A stretch of 5,961 bases of DNA from Methyloceanibacter sp. (GTDB lineage: Bacteria > Pseudomonadota > Alphaproteobacteria > Rhizobiales > Methyloligellaceae). Location: NCBI GenBank assembly GCA_022865725.1, contig JALHTP010000259.1, forward strand, positions 1 to 5,961. The letters are read 5' to 3'. The translations under genes were made by a program, and so were the position numbers. Below are positions 1 through 4,958 of the stretch, piece by piece. How positions within the stretch are numbered: the first letter of the stretch is position 1; each line of letters starts with the position of its first letter. The notes below the pieces were generated by a model. The model was given only the letters and a program-made list of their open reading frames with translations. It had not been told where the DNA came from and made no database searches.

Positions 1-123
1 CACAGTGTCATATGTATAGTACGTGTCGTATTCCGCGCTGCCAGTCTTCGAAAACTCCGCAGCTGCGGCTGGAGCCGCCCAAAACGTGAGTACGACAGCC
101 ATCGAAGCAAGCATCGATTTCAT
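1..123 (-). CDS. Exported protein of unknown function, N-terminal fragment
   Basis: Forty-one codons of a gene start at the ATG at 123 and run off the window. The first 22 residues form a textbook Sec signal peptide: Met-Lys start, hydrophobic core (MAVVLTFWAAP) and Ala-rich end with a likely cleavage after APAAAA. The mature start is EFSKTGSAEYDTYYTYDTV, notably rich in tyrosine and threonine; I do not recognise the family. A strong ribosome binding site (AGGGAGGAAA, about 128-137) lies six to seven bases before the ATG, so the start is well supported. An overlapping minus-strand frame in another phase (8-208) is a shadow. The protein is presumably periplasmic. Its relation to the nar block is unknown, and its base composition looks less GC-rich than the nar genes. 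Confidence 0.75.
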   Translation of the reverse strand, partial: MKSMLASMAVVLTFWAAPAAAAEFSKTGSAEYDTYYTYDTV

Positions 124-138
124 GGCGGTTTCCTCCCT

Positions 139-158
139 TCAAGGACATCATTTCTTGA
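139..158. repeat. Short inverted repeat in the leader of the exported-protein gene
   Basis: TCAAG and CTTGA are separated by 10 bases, a 5-base inverted repeat just upstream of the ribosome binding site of the gene starting at 123. It might be a small operator or a leader hairpin. The arms are short enough to arise by chance. I found no convincing -35/-10 pair in the surrounding 180 to 124 stretch. Confidence 0.25.
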
Positions 159-179
159 CTACGGTCGAACTCGTGTCGA

Positions 180-302
180 CTATTTCGGTACACCCACAAA
201 CAGAGCACCGGTCAATTGGCCATCTTCACCGGTGAGCGGTGCGTAGTTGGCTTGGTAGTCTCCACCAAGAATGGTCGCCGGCGTGCCAGTGACCTGAACC
301 AT
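180..302 (-). pseudogene. Remnant resembling the C-terminal end of a Cache sensor domain
   Basis: Reading on the minus strand from the ATG at 302 to the TAG at 180-182 gives 40 residues containing TPATILGGDYQANYAPLTGE and ending LTGALFVGVPK. This resembles the last strands of periplasmic Cache domains (pattern ILGK-Y-T-Y-P-D-G-IGALFVGVPK), found in chemoreceptors, sensor kinases and stand-alone Cache proteins. The same frame is closed by TAA at 312-314, only ten bases before the ATG, and I see no ribosome binding site or signal peptide. The rest of a Cache domain is absent from 303 to 375, where copy B ends. I therefore read it as a leftover of a deleted gene rather than a functional small gene. 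The alternative is a real 40-residue ORF, which I consider unlikely. The family resemblance is from memory and moderate. Confidence 0.55.
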
Positions 303-375
303 CGGCTCAATTTATAGGCACGGCAAGCTCTCACGCGGGTTGGCGGGCAACTTTCCAGTGTGGCGCGTTTGTTGG
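303..375. other. Short noncoding gap after copy B
   Basis: These 73 bases between the DUF6455 copy B stop and the Cache remnant show no frame with recognisable protein similarity, no T-run hairpin and no Fnr-like site. An overlapping minus-strand frame (212-505) passes through here but shadows copy B and the remnant. The segment could be the scar where the upstream part of the Cache gene was lost. Confidence 0.5.
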
Positions 376-654
376 CTAGCTTTGCTTCTTCAGGCAGGTG
401 CGGAAGATGCCCGCGTTTGGACAGAAATCCGGAGGAGGGGACAGCTCGCCGTTGGCTGCCAACACCCACTCGCGGCATATCTTTACGCATGAGCACAAGC
501 GGCACTTGGTGCGCGCCTCGACGAGGGATGCCCCTCTGTCCTTGCGGATGAGGTCAAGCACGTCCACGCCGCTCCGCTCCATCATGTCGTCCATGAGTTC
601 TTGGCGGCGCAGGACTTCCCTGAACATCGGCCATTGGGGCGTTGCGATCGGCAT
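376..654 (-). CDS. DUF6455-like small cysteine-motif protein, copy B
   Basis: This is a 92-residue paralog of the gene just upstream. Aligned positions include the RRQELMDDMMERSGVD segment (16-31; copy A has RRHALMDRMMQARGVD) and cysteines 51, 54 and 60 at identical positions. Cysteines 78 and 87 then form DFCPNAGIFRTC, with a spacing of C-x2-C-x5-C-x17-C-x8-C. It has one extra cysteine at 56 (CRLCSCVKIC) that copy A lacks. There is no signal peptide or membrane segment. The ATG at 654 has GGGAGG 6 bases upstream (661-666). It probably shares a transcript with copy A, 46 bases away. Function is unknown; a paired or heteromeric metal-binding role is only an inference from the matched cysteines and tandem layout. 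Confidence 0.87.
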   Translation of the reverse strand: MPIATPQWPMFREVLRRQELMDDMMERSGVDVLDLIRKDRGASLVEARTKCRLCSCVKICREWVLAANGELSPPPDFCPNAGIFRTCLKKQS

Positions 655-700
655 ATTTTGCCTCCCTTCTCAGAGCCTTTTCGTCAAGGCGGCAGCGTCC

Positions 701-970
701 TCAGTCGGTGTCCCGGCAAGACAGGAAGAATGCGGTGTTAGGGCAGAAATCCGCAGGCCTCCGCGGTGACCTAATCGTCAGCCAGCGGCGGCACGCCTCT
801 TCGTGGTGACAATAGCGGCATTTGGCGCGAGCCTCGGTGAAGGCTAAACCGCCATCGACGTGAAGCGCCGCATCTGCGTCCACGCCGCGCGCCTGCATCA
901 TCCGGTCCATCAACGCGTGCCGACGTTGCAATTGCTCAGGCGTCGGCCATAGCAACCTTGAGTTTGACAT
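701..970 (-). CDS. DUF6455-like small cysteine-motif protein, copy A
   Basis: This is an 89-residue protein of unknown function. It has a charged helical N-terminal half (QLQRRHALMDRMMQARGVD, 13-31) and then five cysteines at 51, 54, 60, 76 and 85, arranged C-x2-C-x5-C-x15-C-x8-C and including the motifs CRYCHHEEACRRWL and ADFCPNTAFFLSC. The pattern fits the family I know as DUF6455 and suggests a bound metal (zinc or an iron-sulfur centre) or redox disulfides; neither is shown. There is no signal peptide, so it should be cytoplasmic. The ATG at 970 is preferred over one at 997 because GGGGGAGGAG directly precedes it and because residues 1-31 then align without gaps with copy B. It is the first gene after the Fnr/NnrR-type site, and its own paralog follows 46 bases downstream, so oxygen- or nitric-oxide-controlled expression is likely. 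Confidence 0.87.
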   Translation of the reverse strand: MSNSRLLWPTPEQLQRRHALMDRMMQARGVDADAALHVDGGLAFTEARAKCRYCHHEEACRRWLTIRSPRRPADFCPNTAFFLSCRDTD

Positions 971-980
971 CTCCTCCCCC
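971..980 (-). promoter_or_regulatory. Strong ribosome binding site deciding the start of copy A
   Basis: On the minus strand GGGGGAGGAG abuts the ATG at 970. It contains a strong anti-16S match and lies inside the longer frame that starts at 997, which argues for the shorter protein. The 31-residue gap-free alignment of the two paralogs from this start supports the same choice. Confidence 0.7.
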
Positions 981-1060
981 TGCGCTTCTGCCAGCACTCT
1001 CTTTACGGAGGCATAGCAAGCCGAATGTGCCTTTTTACAATCAGGAGTGCGCCACGGTCT

Positions 1061-1074
1061 TTGCGCTACATCAA
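1061..1074 (-). promoter_or_regulatory. Fnr/NnrR-type binding site upstream of the DUF6455 pair
   Basis: On the minus strand this reads TTGAT-GTAG-CGCAA, a match to the TTG-N8-CAA core of Fnr, DNR and NnrR sites. One half is Fnr-like (TTGAT) and the other (CGCAA, i.e. TTGCG inverted) resembles NnrR sites. Its centre lies about 97 bases before the ATG at 970. If placed at -41.5, transcription would start near 1026, with a weak AT-rich -10 (TGTAAA, 1034-1039). No other site of this quality was found in the noncoding sequence. The binding protein is inferred; the regulator encoded at 2333-3046 is the obvious candidate. Confidence 0.72.
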
Positions 1075-1083
1075 ACTTAGGGT

Positions 1084-1095
1084 GCGAAATTTCGC
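1084..1095. repeat. Perfect 12-base palindrome between nnrS and the Fnr/NnrR-type site
   Basis: GCGAAATTTCGC is perfectly self-complementary and lies 11 bases beyond the nnrS stop codon and 9 bases from the Fnr-like site. It could be an operator for a second dimeric regulator. As a hairpin it would have almost no loop or only a 3-base-pair stem, and no T-run follows on the minus strand, so I do not call it a terminator. Confidence 0.45.
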
Positions 1096-1105
1096 TGCGC
1101 GCCGC

Positions 1106-2329
1106 TCAGTCCGCCGAGCGTTCCGGCCGCCGCCCAAGCAGCATTGGCGCATATTCGAGGAGAAACAGCGCAAACGCGGCGGTCCAGGCGGCGCCGGCCG
1201 CCCCGATCAAGAGCATATAGGCTTGCGGCAGGGCGCCGGCGCCGATGCGCAACAGCGCGGCTGCAATCATGGCGCCGTAGATCGCCATCGTTACGGGAGA
1301 CGCCGCAAGCTCGCGCCCGGTATGCCCGCGCGTCGCCCGCGTCATGACGCCGAGCGTCATCAGGCCGACGGCGCCCACGGTCCAGGCGTGGAGGGGAGCG
1401 GTGCCGGCAAGGCTGCCCGGCACAAGGATGGCGAACGCGCCGAACAGGAAGCCCAACGGAACGAAAGCGTAGCCCGCGTGGAGCACGAGCAGCAGCGGCT
1501 CACGCCAGGCGCGGACGCCCTCCCAACGCCATAGACGCACTGAGAGCGCCGAAGCTGCGGCGAGAAAGAGCAGGGCAGTCAATTTCGCTTCCGGAACGGC
1601 GATCCAGGCAAGCAGCGCGAGCCCTGAGGCGAGTATGGCAAGCTTGTCGGCAAGCCCGAAGGAGACCGGAAGGACGGGAGAGCCGGCGCGGAGCAGCCAG
1701 CTATGGGTGAAGCTCGGCGTGATGCGGCCGCCGATCAGCACGATCAGCGCCACAAGCCCCGCGACGCCAGCGCGAAGGCCGAAATCCGGAGCGCTGGCAA
1801 TGAGCACCTCGGCATGAAAGGCAATATTCGCCGCTGCCAGCAGGCCGACCAGAGTGAGCGGCCTCAGATTGCGCCAATTGCGCCCCATCACGATCTCGCG
1901 TGCCATGACCACGAGCAGGCAGGGGAGAAACGCGACGTCGATCACCACCGCCGGAAGCGCGCCCGTGAGGCCGATGGCGAGAAACGCGAGCCGGCCCATG
2001 CACCAAAGCGCGAAAAGAAGCGCGAGCCGCCAGCCCGCGACCGGCAACCGCCCGGTCCAGTTCGGCACCGCCGTGAGCAGGAAGCCGGCCACCACGCCCG
2101 ACGCGTAGCCGAACAGCATCTCGTGGCCGTGCCAGGCGAGCGCGCCATAGCCGGGAGCAAGCTCCCATAAGCCCATGAGCGACCCCATCAGAAGAATGAG
2201 CGCGACGAGCGCCCAGATGGCGGCGCCGAGAAAGAAAGGCCGGAAGCCATAACTGAACAGAGGGATCGTATCGCGATCGGCCTGATCGATGCGTGGCTGC
2301 CCTCCTAACTTACGCGCGCTCTTCTGCAT
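1106..2329 (-). CDS. nnrS: NnrS family haem/copper membrane protein
   Basis: This is a 407-residue polytopic inner-membrane protein, with about twelve hydrophobic segments. NnrS proteins are known as haem- and copper-containing proteins under NnrR control that relieve nitric oxide stress; their exact chemistry is unsettled. Family signatures are LFSYGFRPFFLGAAIWA (24-40), AWHGHEMLFGYASGVVAGFL (65-84), PNWTGR (89-94), NIAFHAEVL (168-176), GGRITPSFTHSWL (200-212) and LHAWTVGAVGLMTLGVMTRA (313-332) followed by RGHTGREL (334-341). These carry the conserved histidines expected for metal binding. Length is normal for the family. The start at 2329 lies 3 bases after the regulator's stop, with GGGAG inside the end of that gene serving as ribosome binding site, so the two are probably translationally coupled. 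It is the last gene of the nar-linked block. Confidence 0.96.
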   Translation of the reverse strand: MQKSARKLGGQPRIDQADRDTIPLFSYGFRPFFLGAAIWALVALILLMGSLMGLWELAPGYGALAWHGHEMLFGYASGVVAGFLLTAVPNWTGRLPVAGWRLALLFALWCMGRLAFLAIGLTGALPAVVIDVAFLPCLLVVMAREIVMGRNWRNLRPLTLVGLLAAANIAFHAEVLIASAPDFGLRAGVAGLVALIVLIGGRITPSFTHSWLLRAGSPVLPVSFGLADKLAILASGLALLAWIAVPEAKLTALLFLAAASALSVRLWRWEGVRAWREPLLLVLHAGYAFVPLGFLFGAFAILVPGSLAGTAPLHAWTVGAVGLMTLGVMTRATRGHTGRELAASPVTMAIYGAMIAAALLRIGAGALPQAYMLLIGAAGAAWTAAFALFLLEYAPMLLGRRPERSAD

Positions 2330-2332
2330 CTG

Positions 2333-3046
2333 TCAGCTCCCGCGCGGCACCGCAACACTCTCCTCTGCGATGCGGGAAAGCCGCTCCAGGTCGCAGACGA
2401 TCACCTTCTTGCGGCCGACAACAACAAGGCCCGCATTTTCCCAAGCACTCAAGACTCGGCTTACCGAGTGCAATGTCGTGCCCGACACTTCCGCGATTTC
2501 CTGGCGGGTGATGGGAAAATCGACCAACACGCCCTCCTCGACCTTCCGCCCCGATTGGCTCACGAGCCGGAGCACGGCATGAGCCACGCGATGCTCCACG
2601 TCTTGAGTCGCCATCTCCTTCAGCCTGGTATGGGCCTCCTGAATGCGCTGCCCCATCATCTGCATGACGTTGCGCGCGAAGCCCGGGTGACGTTCCATGA
2701 AGTCGTCCCAGATGGCCATGTCCCAGGCGAGCGTGACACTGTCGACAAGCGCCGTCGCGGTGGCCGGATAGTCCGGGCGGTCAAGCGCTTTTGCGATGCC
2801 ATAGATGTCGCCGGGCGCCACGAAGCGAATAACCACCTGTTGGCCGTCGGGCGTCACCTTCACGACCTTCAGACGGCCATTGAGGAGCACATAGAATGCC
2901 TGCGCAGTCTCCCCCTGCTCGAAGACGGCTGAACCCTTGGGTATCCTGAGCGCTGTCGCTCTGCTGGCAGCGTCATCGAGCTCCGCATCGTCCATGGAGC
3001 TGAAAACTGGCAGGCCCTGGATCAGGCTGCGATGGAGGGCCGGCAT
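2333..3046 (-). CDS. Crp/Fnr-family transcriptional regulator, NnrR/DNR-like
   Basis: This 237-residue DNA-binding regulator has an N-terminal cyclic-nucleotide-binding-like beta-roll (about residues 12-115, including KGSAVFEQGETAQAFYVLLNG and RFVAPGDIYGI), a long dimerisation helix (about 118-147), and a C-terminal winged helix (about 150-225). The recognition helix is in ITRQEIAEVSGTTLHSVSR (179-197). It keeps the Ser-Arg of Fnr but has His where E. coli Fnr has Glu209, as in the nitric-oxide-responsive NnrR/DNR branch. The only cysteine is residue 218, so it cannot carry the N-terminal Fe-S cluster of Fnr; nitric oxide or nitrite sensing, perhaps through haem, is the likely alternative. 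NarR is another cysteine-free candidate. The ATG at 3046 has GAGGA 6 bases upstream. The gene lies 16 bases after the small protein gene and 3 bases before nnrS. Confidence 0.92.
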   Translation of the reverse strand: MPALHRSLIQGLPVFSSMDDAELDDAASRATALRIPKGSAVFEQGETAQAFYVLLNGRLKVVKVTPDGQQVVIRFVAPGDIYGIAKALDRPDYPATATALVDSVTLAWDMAIWDDFMERHPGFARNVMQMMGQRIQEAHTRLKEMATQDVEHRVAHAVLRLVSQSGRKVEEGVLVDFPITRQEIAEVSGTTLHSVSRVLSAWENAGLVVVGRKKVIVCDLERLSRIAEESVAVPRGS

Positions 3047-3062
3047 GCGGAGTCCTCAGGGG

Positions 3063-3344
3063 TCATGTTGGGGCCCGCGTCGCATGGGAGAGAGCCCGTC
3101 TGATGAAAGCAAGGCTGGGGTCGGCAGACCGCGCGAGCTCGCCCATCAGCGTGACCCACTCCTCGTCGGAAGCCTCGTCCGCGTAGCGCCGCACAGCTCC
3201 AGCGGCGAAAGCCCCGAGTCCAAGCCGCTCTGTCGCTGCCTGTTGGCGCAATCTGGCAACCAATCTCAAGTCGGCAAGGCTGAGGACCGCCTCGGTAGCG
3301 GAGAATTCATCTCCAAAGCGAGCAAGTAGGTCGCCAAGCATCAT
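3063..3344 (-). CDS. Small conserved-looking nar-operon protein of unknown function
   Basis: This is a 93-residue soluble protein (92 if the second, adjacent ATG at 3341 is used). I cannot assign it to a named family. It is predicted almost entirely helical, rich in Ala, Leu, Arg and Glu, with no cysteine, no signal peptide and no membrane segment. The most distinctive part is AVRRYADEASDEEWVTLMG at residues 50 to 68. From memory, similar short proteins with an RRYA-EASDEEWVTLMG core follow the parvulin gene in nar operons of other proteobacteria, so it is probably a real accessory gene rather than a chance frame. It starts 12 bases after the isomerase stop. An AGGGG lies just before the first ATG and 4 bases before the second, and an AAAGG lies 8 bases before the first, so the exact start is ambiguous. 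It ends 16 bases before the regulator. A role in nitrate reductase maturation is only a guess from position. Confidence 0.82.
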   Translation of the reverse strand: MMLGDLLARFGDEFSATEAVLSLADLRLVARLRQQAATERLGLGAFAAGAVRRYADEASDEEWVTLMGELARSADPSLAFIRRALSHATRAPT

Positions 3345-3356
3345 GCCCCTGGCCTT

Positions 3357-4190
3357 TCAGTTGACCCGATGCGATTCCGCGCCGTCGAGTGTGATGCCGG
3401 TGATCTCCGCCGCCGACACGAGCCGCGCGATATATTGGGCCGTGGCTCGGTTGGCGACGCTTTCCCGCAAATAGTCCTCGATACGGTCGGCCACGCTTTC
3501 GAACGGCAGCTCGGTCCCCTCAATCTTGTCGTCGAGACGGATAATGTGCATGCCGTAACGTGTCTCCACCGGCGCTGGGCTGGTCGAGCCTGGCGTGAGC
3601 TCTGCCAGGGCCTGCTCGAATTCAGGAGTTGTCTGTCCGAGCGTAATCTGGCCCAGGGCGCCACCCTGCGCTGCCGACGGACACGCGGAGTAGGTCCGCG
3701 CCAGCTCGCCGAACCGCTCTGGCCGGGCCTCTAGGTCCGCGAGCACCGATGCGGCCATTGCTTGCGCCTGCGCGTAGCCTTGTTCCTGATCCCGGCGTAC
3801 GGCAAAGAGAATATGCGTCGCTGCATAAATCGGTTGCGAACGGAAGCGCCGCAAATTCTGCTCGTAATAGCGCCGGCAGGCCGCTTCGTCGGGTTCAGGT
3901 GTCGTCACCTGTTGTTCGATCAGACCCCTGACCAGCGCTTCCTCTTCGGTTTCCCGCCGTCCGCTTTCGTCGCTGCGCGGGGCCGGCTCGATCCCGAGGC
4001 GGCGCGCCTCCTGCAGTAGCAGCTCGCGGATCACTAGCGCTCGTGCCGCCGACTGCCACGCTGCAATAGGCTTCGGCGCTGGATGATGCTGCACCTCGCG
4101 CGCGATGGCATCCCGCGGTATCGCAACGCCGTTCACGCTCACCACGCTAGGCTCGGGGAGCGACTGGAGAGTGTGGGCAGCGCAAGCCAT
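3357..4190 (-). CDS. Parvulin-type peptidyl-prolyl cis-trans isomerase (PpiC/NifM-like) of the nar operon
   Basis: This is a predicted prolyl isomerase of 277 residues. The parvulin domain spans about residues 121 to 222, with the family hallmarks ATHILFAVRR (about 124-133), CPSAAQGGALGQ (170-181), TTPEFEQAL (187-195) and VETRYGMHIIRLD (208-220). Before it lies a mainly helical region (about 28-105) of the type used as a chaperone-like arm. I see no signal peptide or membrane segment, so it should act in the cytoplasm, unlike SurA or PpiD. Isomerases of this type follow narI in other bacteria (for example a PpiC-type gene in the Pseudomonas aeruginosa nar operon), which suggests help in folding NarGHI; this role is inferred. 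The ATG at 4190 is preferred, with GGAG 9 bases upstream. A GTG at 4196, right after the narI stop, would add two residues and is possible. Confidence 0.9.
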   Translation of the reverse strand: MACAAHTLQSLPEPSVVSVNGVAIPRDAIAREVQHHPAPKPIAAWQSAARALVIRELLLQEARRLGIEPAPRSDESGRRETEEEALVRGLIEQQVTTPEPDEAACRRYYEQNLRRFRSQPIYAATHILFAVRRDQEQGYAQAQAMAASVLADLEARPERFGELARTYSACPSAAQGGALGQITLGQTTPEFEQALAELTPGSTSPAPVETRYGMHIIRLDDKIEGTELPFESVADRIEDYLRESVANRATAQYIARLVSAAEITGITLDGAESHRVN

Positions 4191-4196
4191 TAGCAC

Positions 4197-4958
4197 TCAC
4201 TCCGCCGGCATGGGGCGCTGCGGGGCGAGCCCGTGCGGCCCCGGACGCGGACGCCCGGTCTGCGGCGCCACCTGTTGCCGCGTTCGCACGACTTGATAGC
4301 CGCGCCTCCCGAGATACCAGATCGGTGCGCTCCATACATGAACCAGGCGCGTGAACGGAAATACCAGGAAGATTGTCATGCCAAGGAATAGGTGCAGCTT
4401 GAAGATGGGATTTGCGTCGGCGATCAGCGTCGCCACGCCCGGTTGCAGCGTCATGATTCCTTGGGCCCAGGTCATGAATTTCAGCATTTCCCCTCCGTCC
4501 AAATGCTGGAGCGAGATCGGAATGGTGGCGAGGCCCAAGAGCAGCTGCACGTAGAGCAGCAGCAGGATGGCAATGTCGCCGAACGAGGAGGTGTTGCGGA
4601 TGCGCGCATCGAAGAGGCGCCGATGCACCAAGAGCGAAATGCCAATAAGGCAGGCGATGCCGGCAATGCCGCCAACCACAATGGCCATCATCTGCTTGAA
4701 GCCGTGACCAATGCCCAGGAAATCGAATACCGCGATAGGCGTGAGCAGACCTACGAAATGGCCGACGAAGATGACGAGGATGCCCACGTGGAACAGATTA
4801 GAGCCCCAGGTGAGCTGCTTGCGCCGCAAGAGCTGGCTTGAACCCGACCTCCAGGTGTACTGCTCGCGGTCGAAGCGTACCAGGCTGCCGACCAGGAAGA
4901 CCGTGAGGCAGAGATATGGGTACCAGCCGAACAGAAGCTGATTGATGGTATCGCTCAT
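4197..4958 (-). CDS. narI: Respiratory nitrate reductase gamma subunit NarI (cytochrome b)
   Basis: This is the 253-residue membrane anchor that oxidises quinol and carries two b-type haems, feeding electrons to NarH. Five membrane segments are visible, at roughly residues 8-27, 55-75, 90-112, 127-148 and 186-206. Histidines 57 and 67 (in FHVGILVIFVGHFVG) and 189 and 207 (in KLHLFLGM and RLVHVWS) match the four haem ligands of E. coli NarI (56, 66, 187, 205). The ATG at 4958 overlaps the narJ stop as ATGA and gives the canonical start MSDTINQLLFGWYPYL. A longer frame back to 5078 runs through narJ and was rejected. Compared with the 225-residue E. coli protein it has a hydrophilic proline/arginine/glutamine-rich C-terminal tail (about residues 228 to 253), expected to lie in the cytoplasm. 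Confidence 0.97.
   Translation of the reverse strand: MSDTINQLLFGWYPYLCLTVFLVGSLVRFDREQYTWRSGSSQLLRRKQLTWGSNLFHVGILVIFVGHFVGLLTPIAVFDFLGIGHGFKQMMAIVVGGIAGIACLIGISLLVHRRLFDARIRNTSSFGDIAILLLLYVQLLLGLATIPISLQHLDGGEMLKFMTWAQGIMTLQPGVATLIADANPIFKLHLFLGMTIFLVFPFTRLVHVWSAPIWYLGRRGYQVVRTRQQVAPQTGRPRPGPHGLAPQRPMPAE

Noticed and set aside
212..505. Minus-strand frame of 97 codons spanning the Cache relic and copy B
   Set aside because: It overlaps the end of the DUF6455-like copy B in another phase, has no ribosome binding site and an Arg-rich translation without motif.
971..997. Upstream start for DUF6455-like copy A at 997
   Set aside because: The strong ribosome binding site at 971-980 would lie inside the gene, and the paralog alignment begins exactly at the ATG at 970.
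1084..1095. Possible rho-independent terminator after nnrS
   Set aside because: The palindrome gives no stable stem with a loop and is not followed by a run of T on the minus strand.
1025..1534. Plus-strand frame of 169 codons opposite the 3' end of nnrS
   Set aside because: Composition is Arg/Gly/Ala-rich with no recognisable domain, and it lies antisense to a clear nnrS gene. It is a typical GC-rich shadow frame.
1703..2170. Long open frames on both strands inside nnrS
   Set aside because: They are out of phase with nnrS, whose family motifs are unmistakable over the same bases.
2468..2932. Plus-strand frame of 154 codons opposite the Crp/Fnr regulator
   Set aside because: His/Arg-rich translation without family features; it is antisense to a complete regulator gene.
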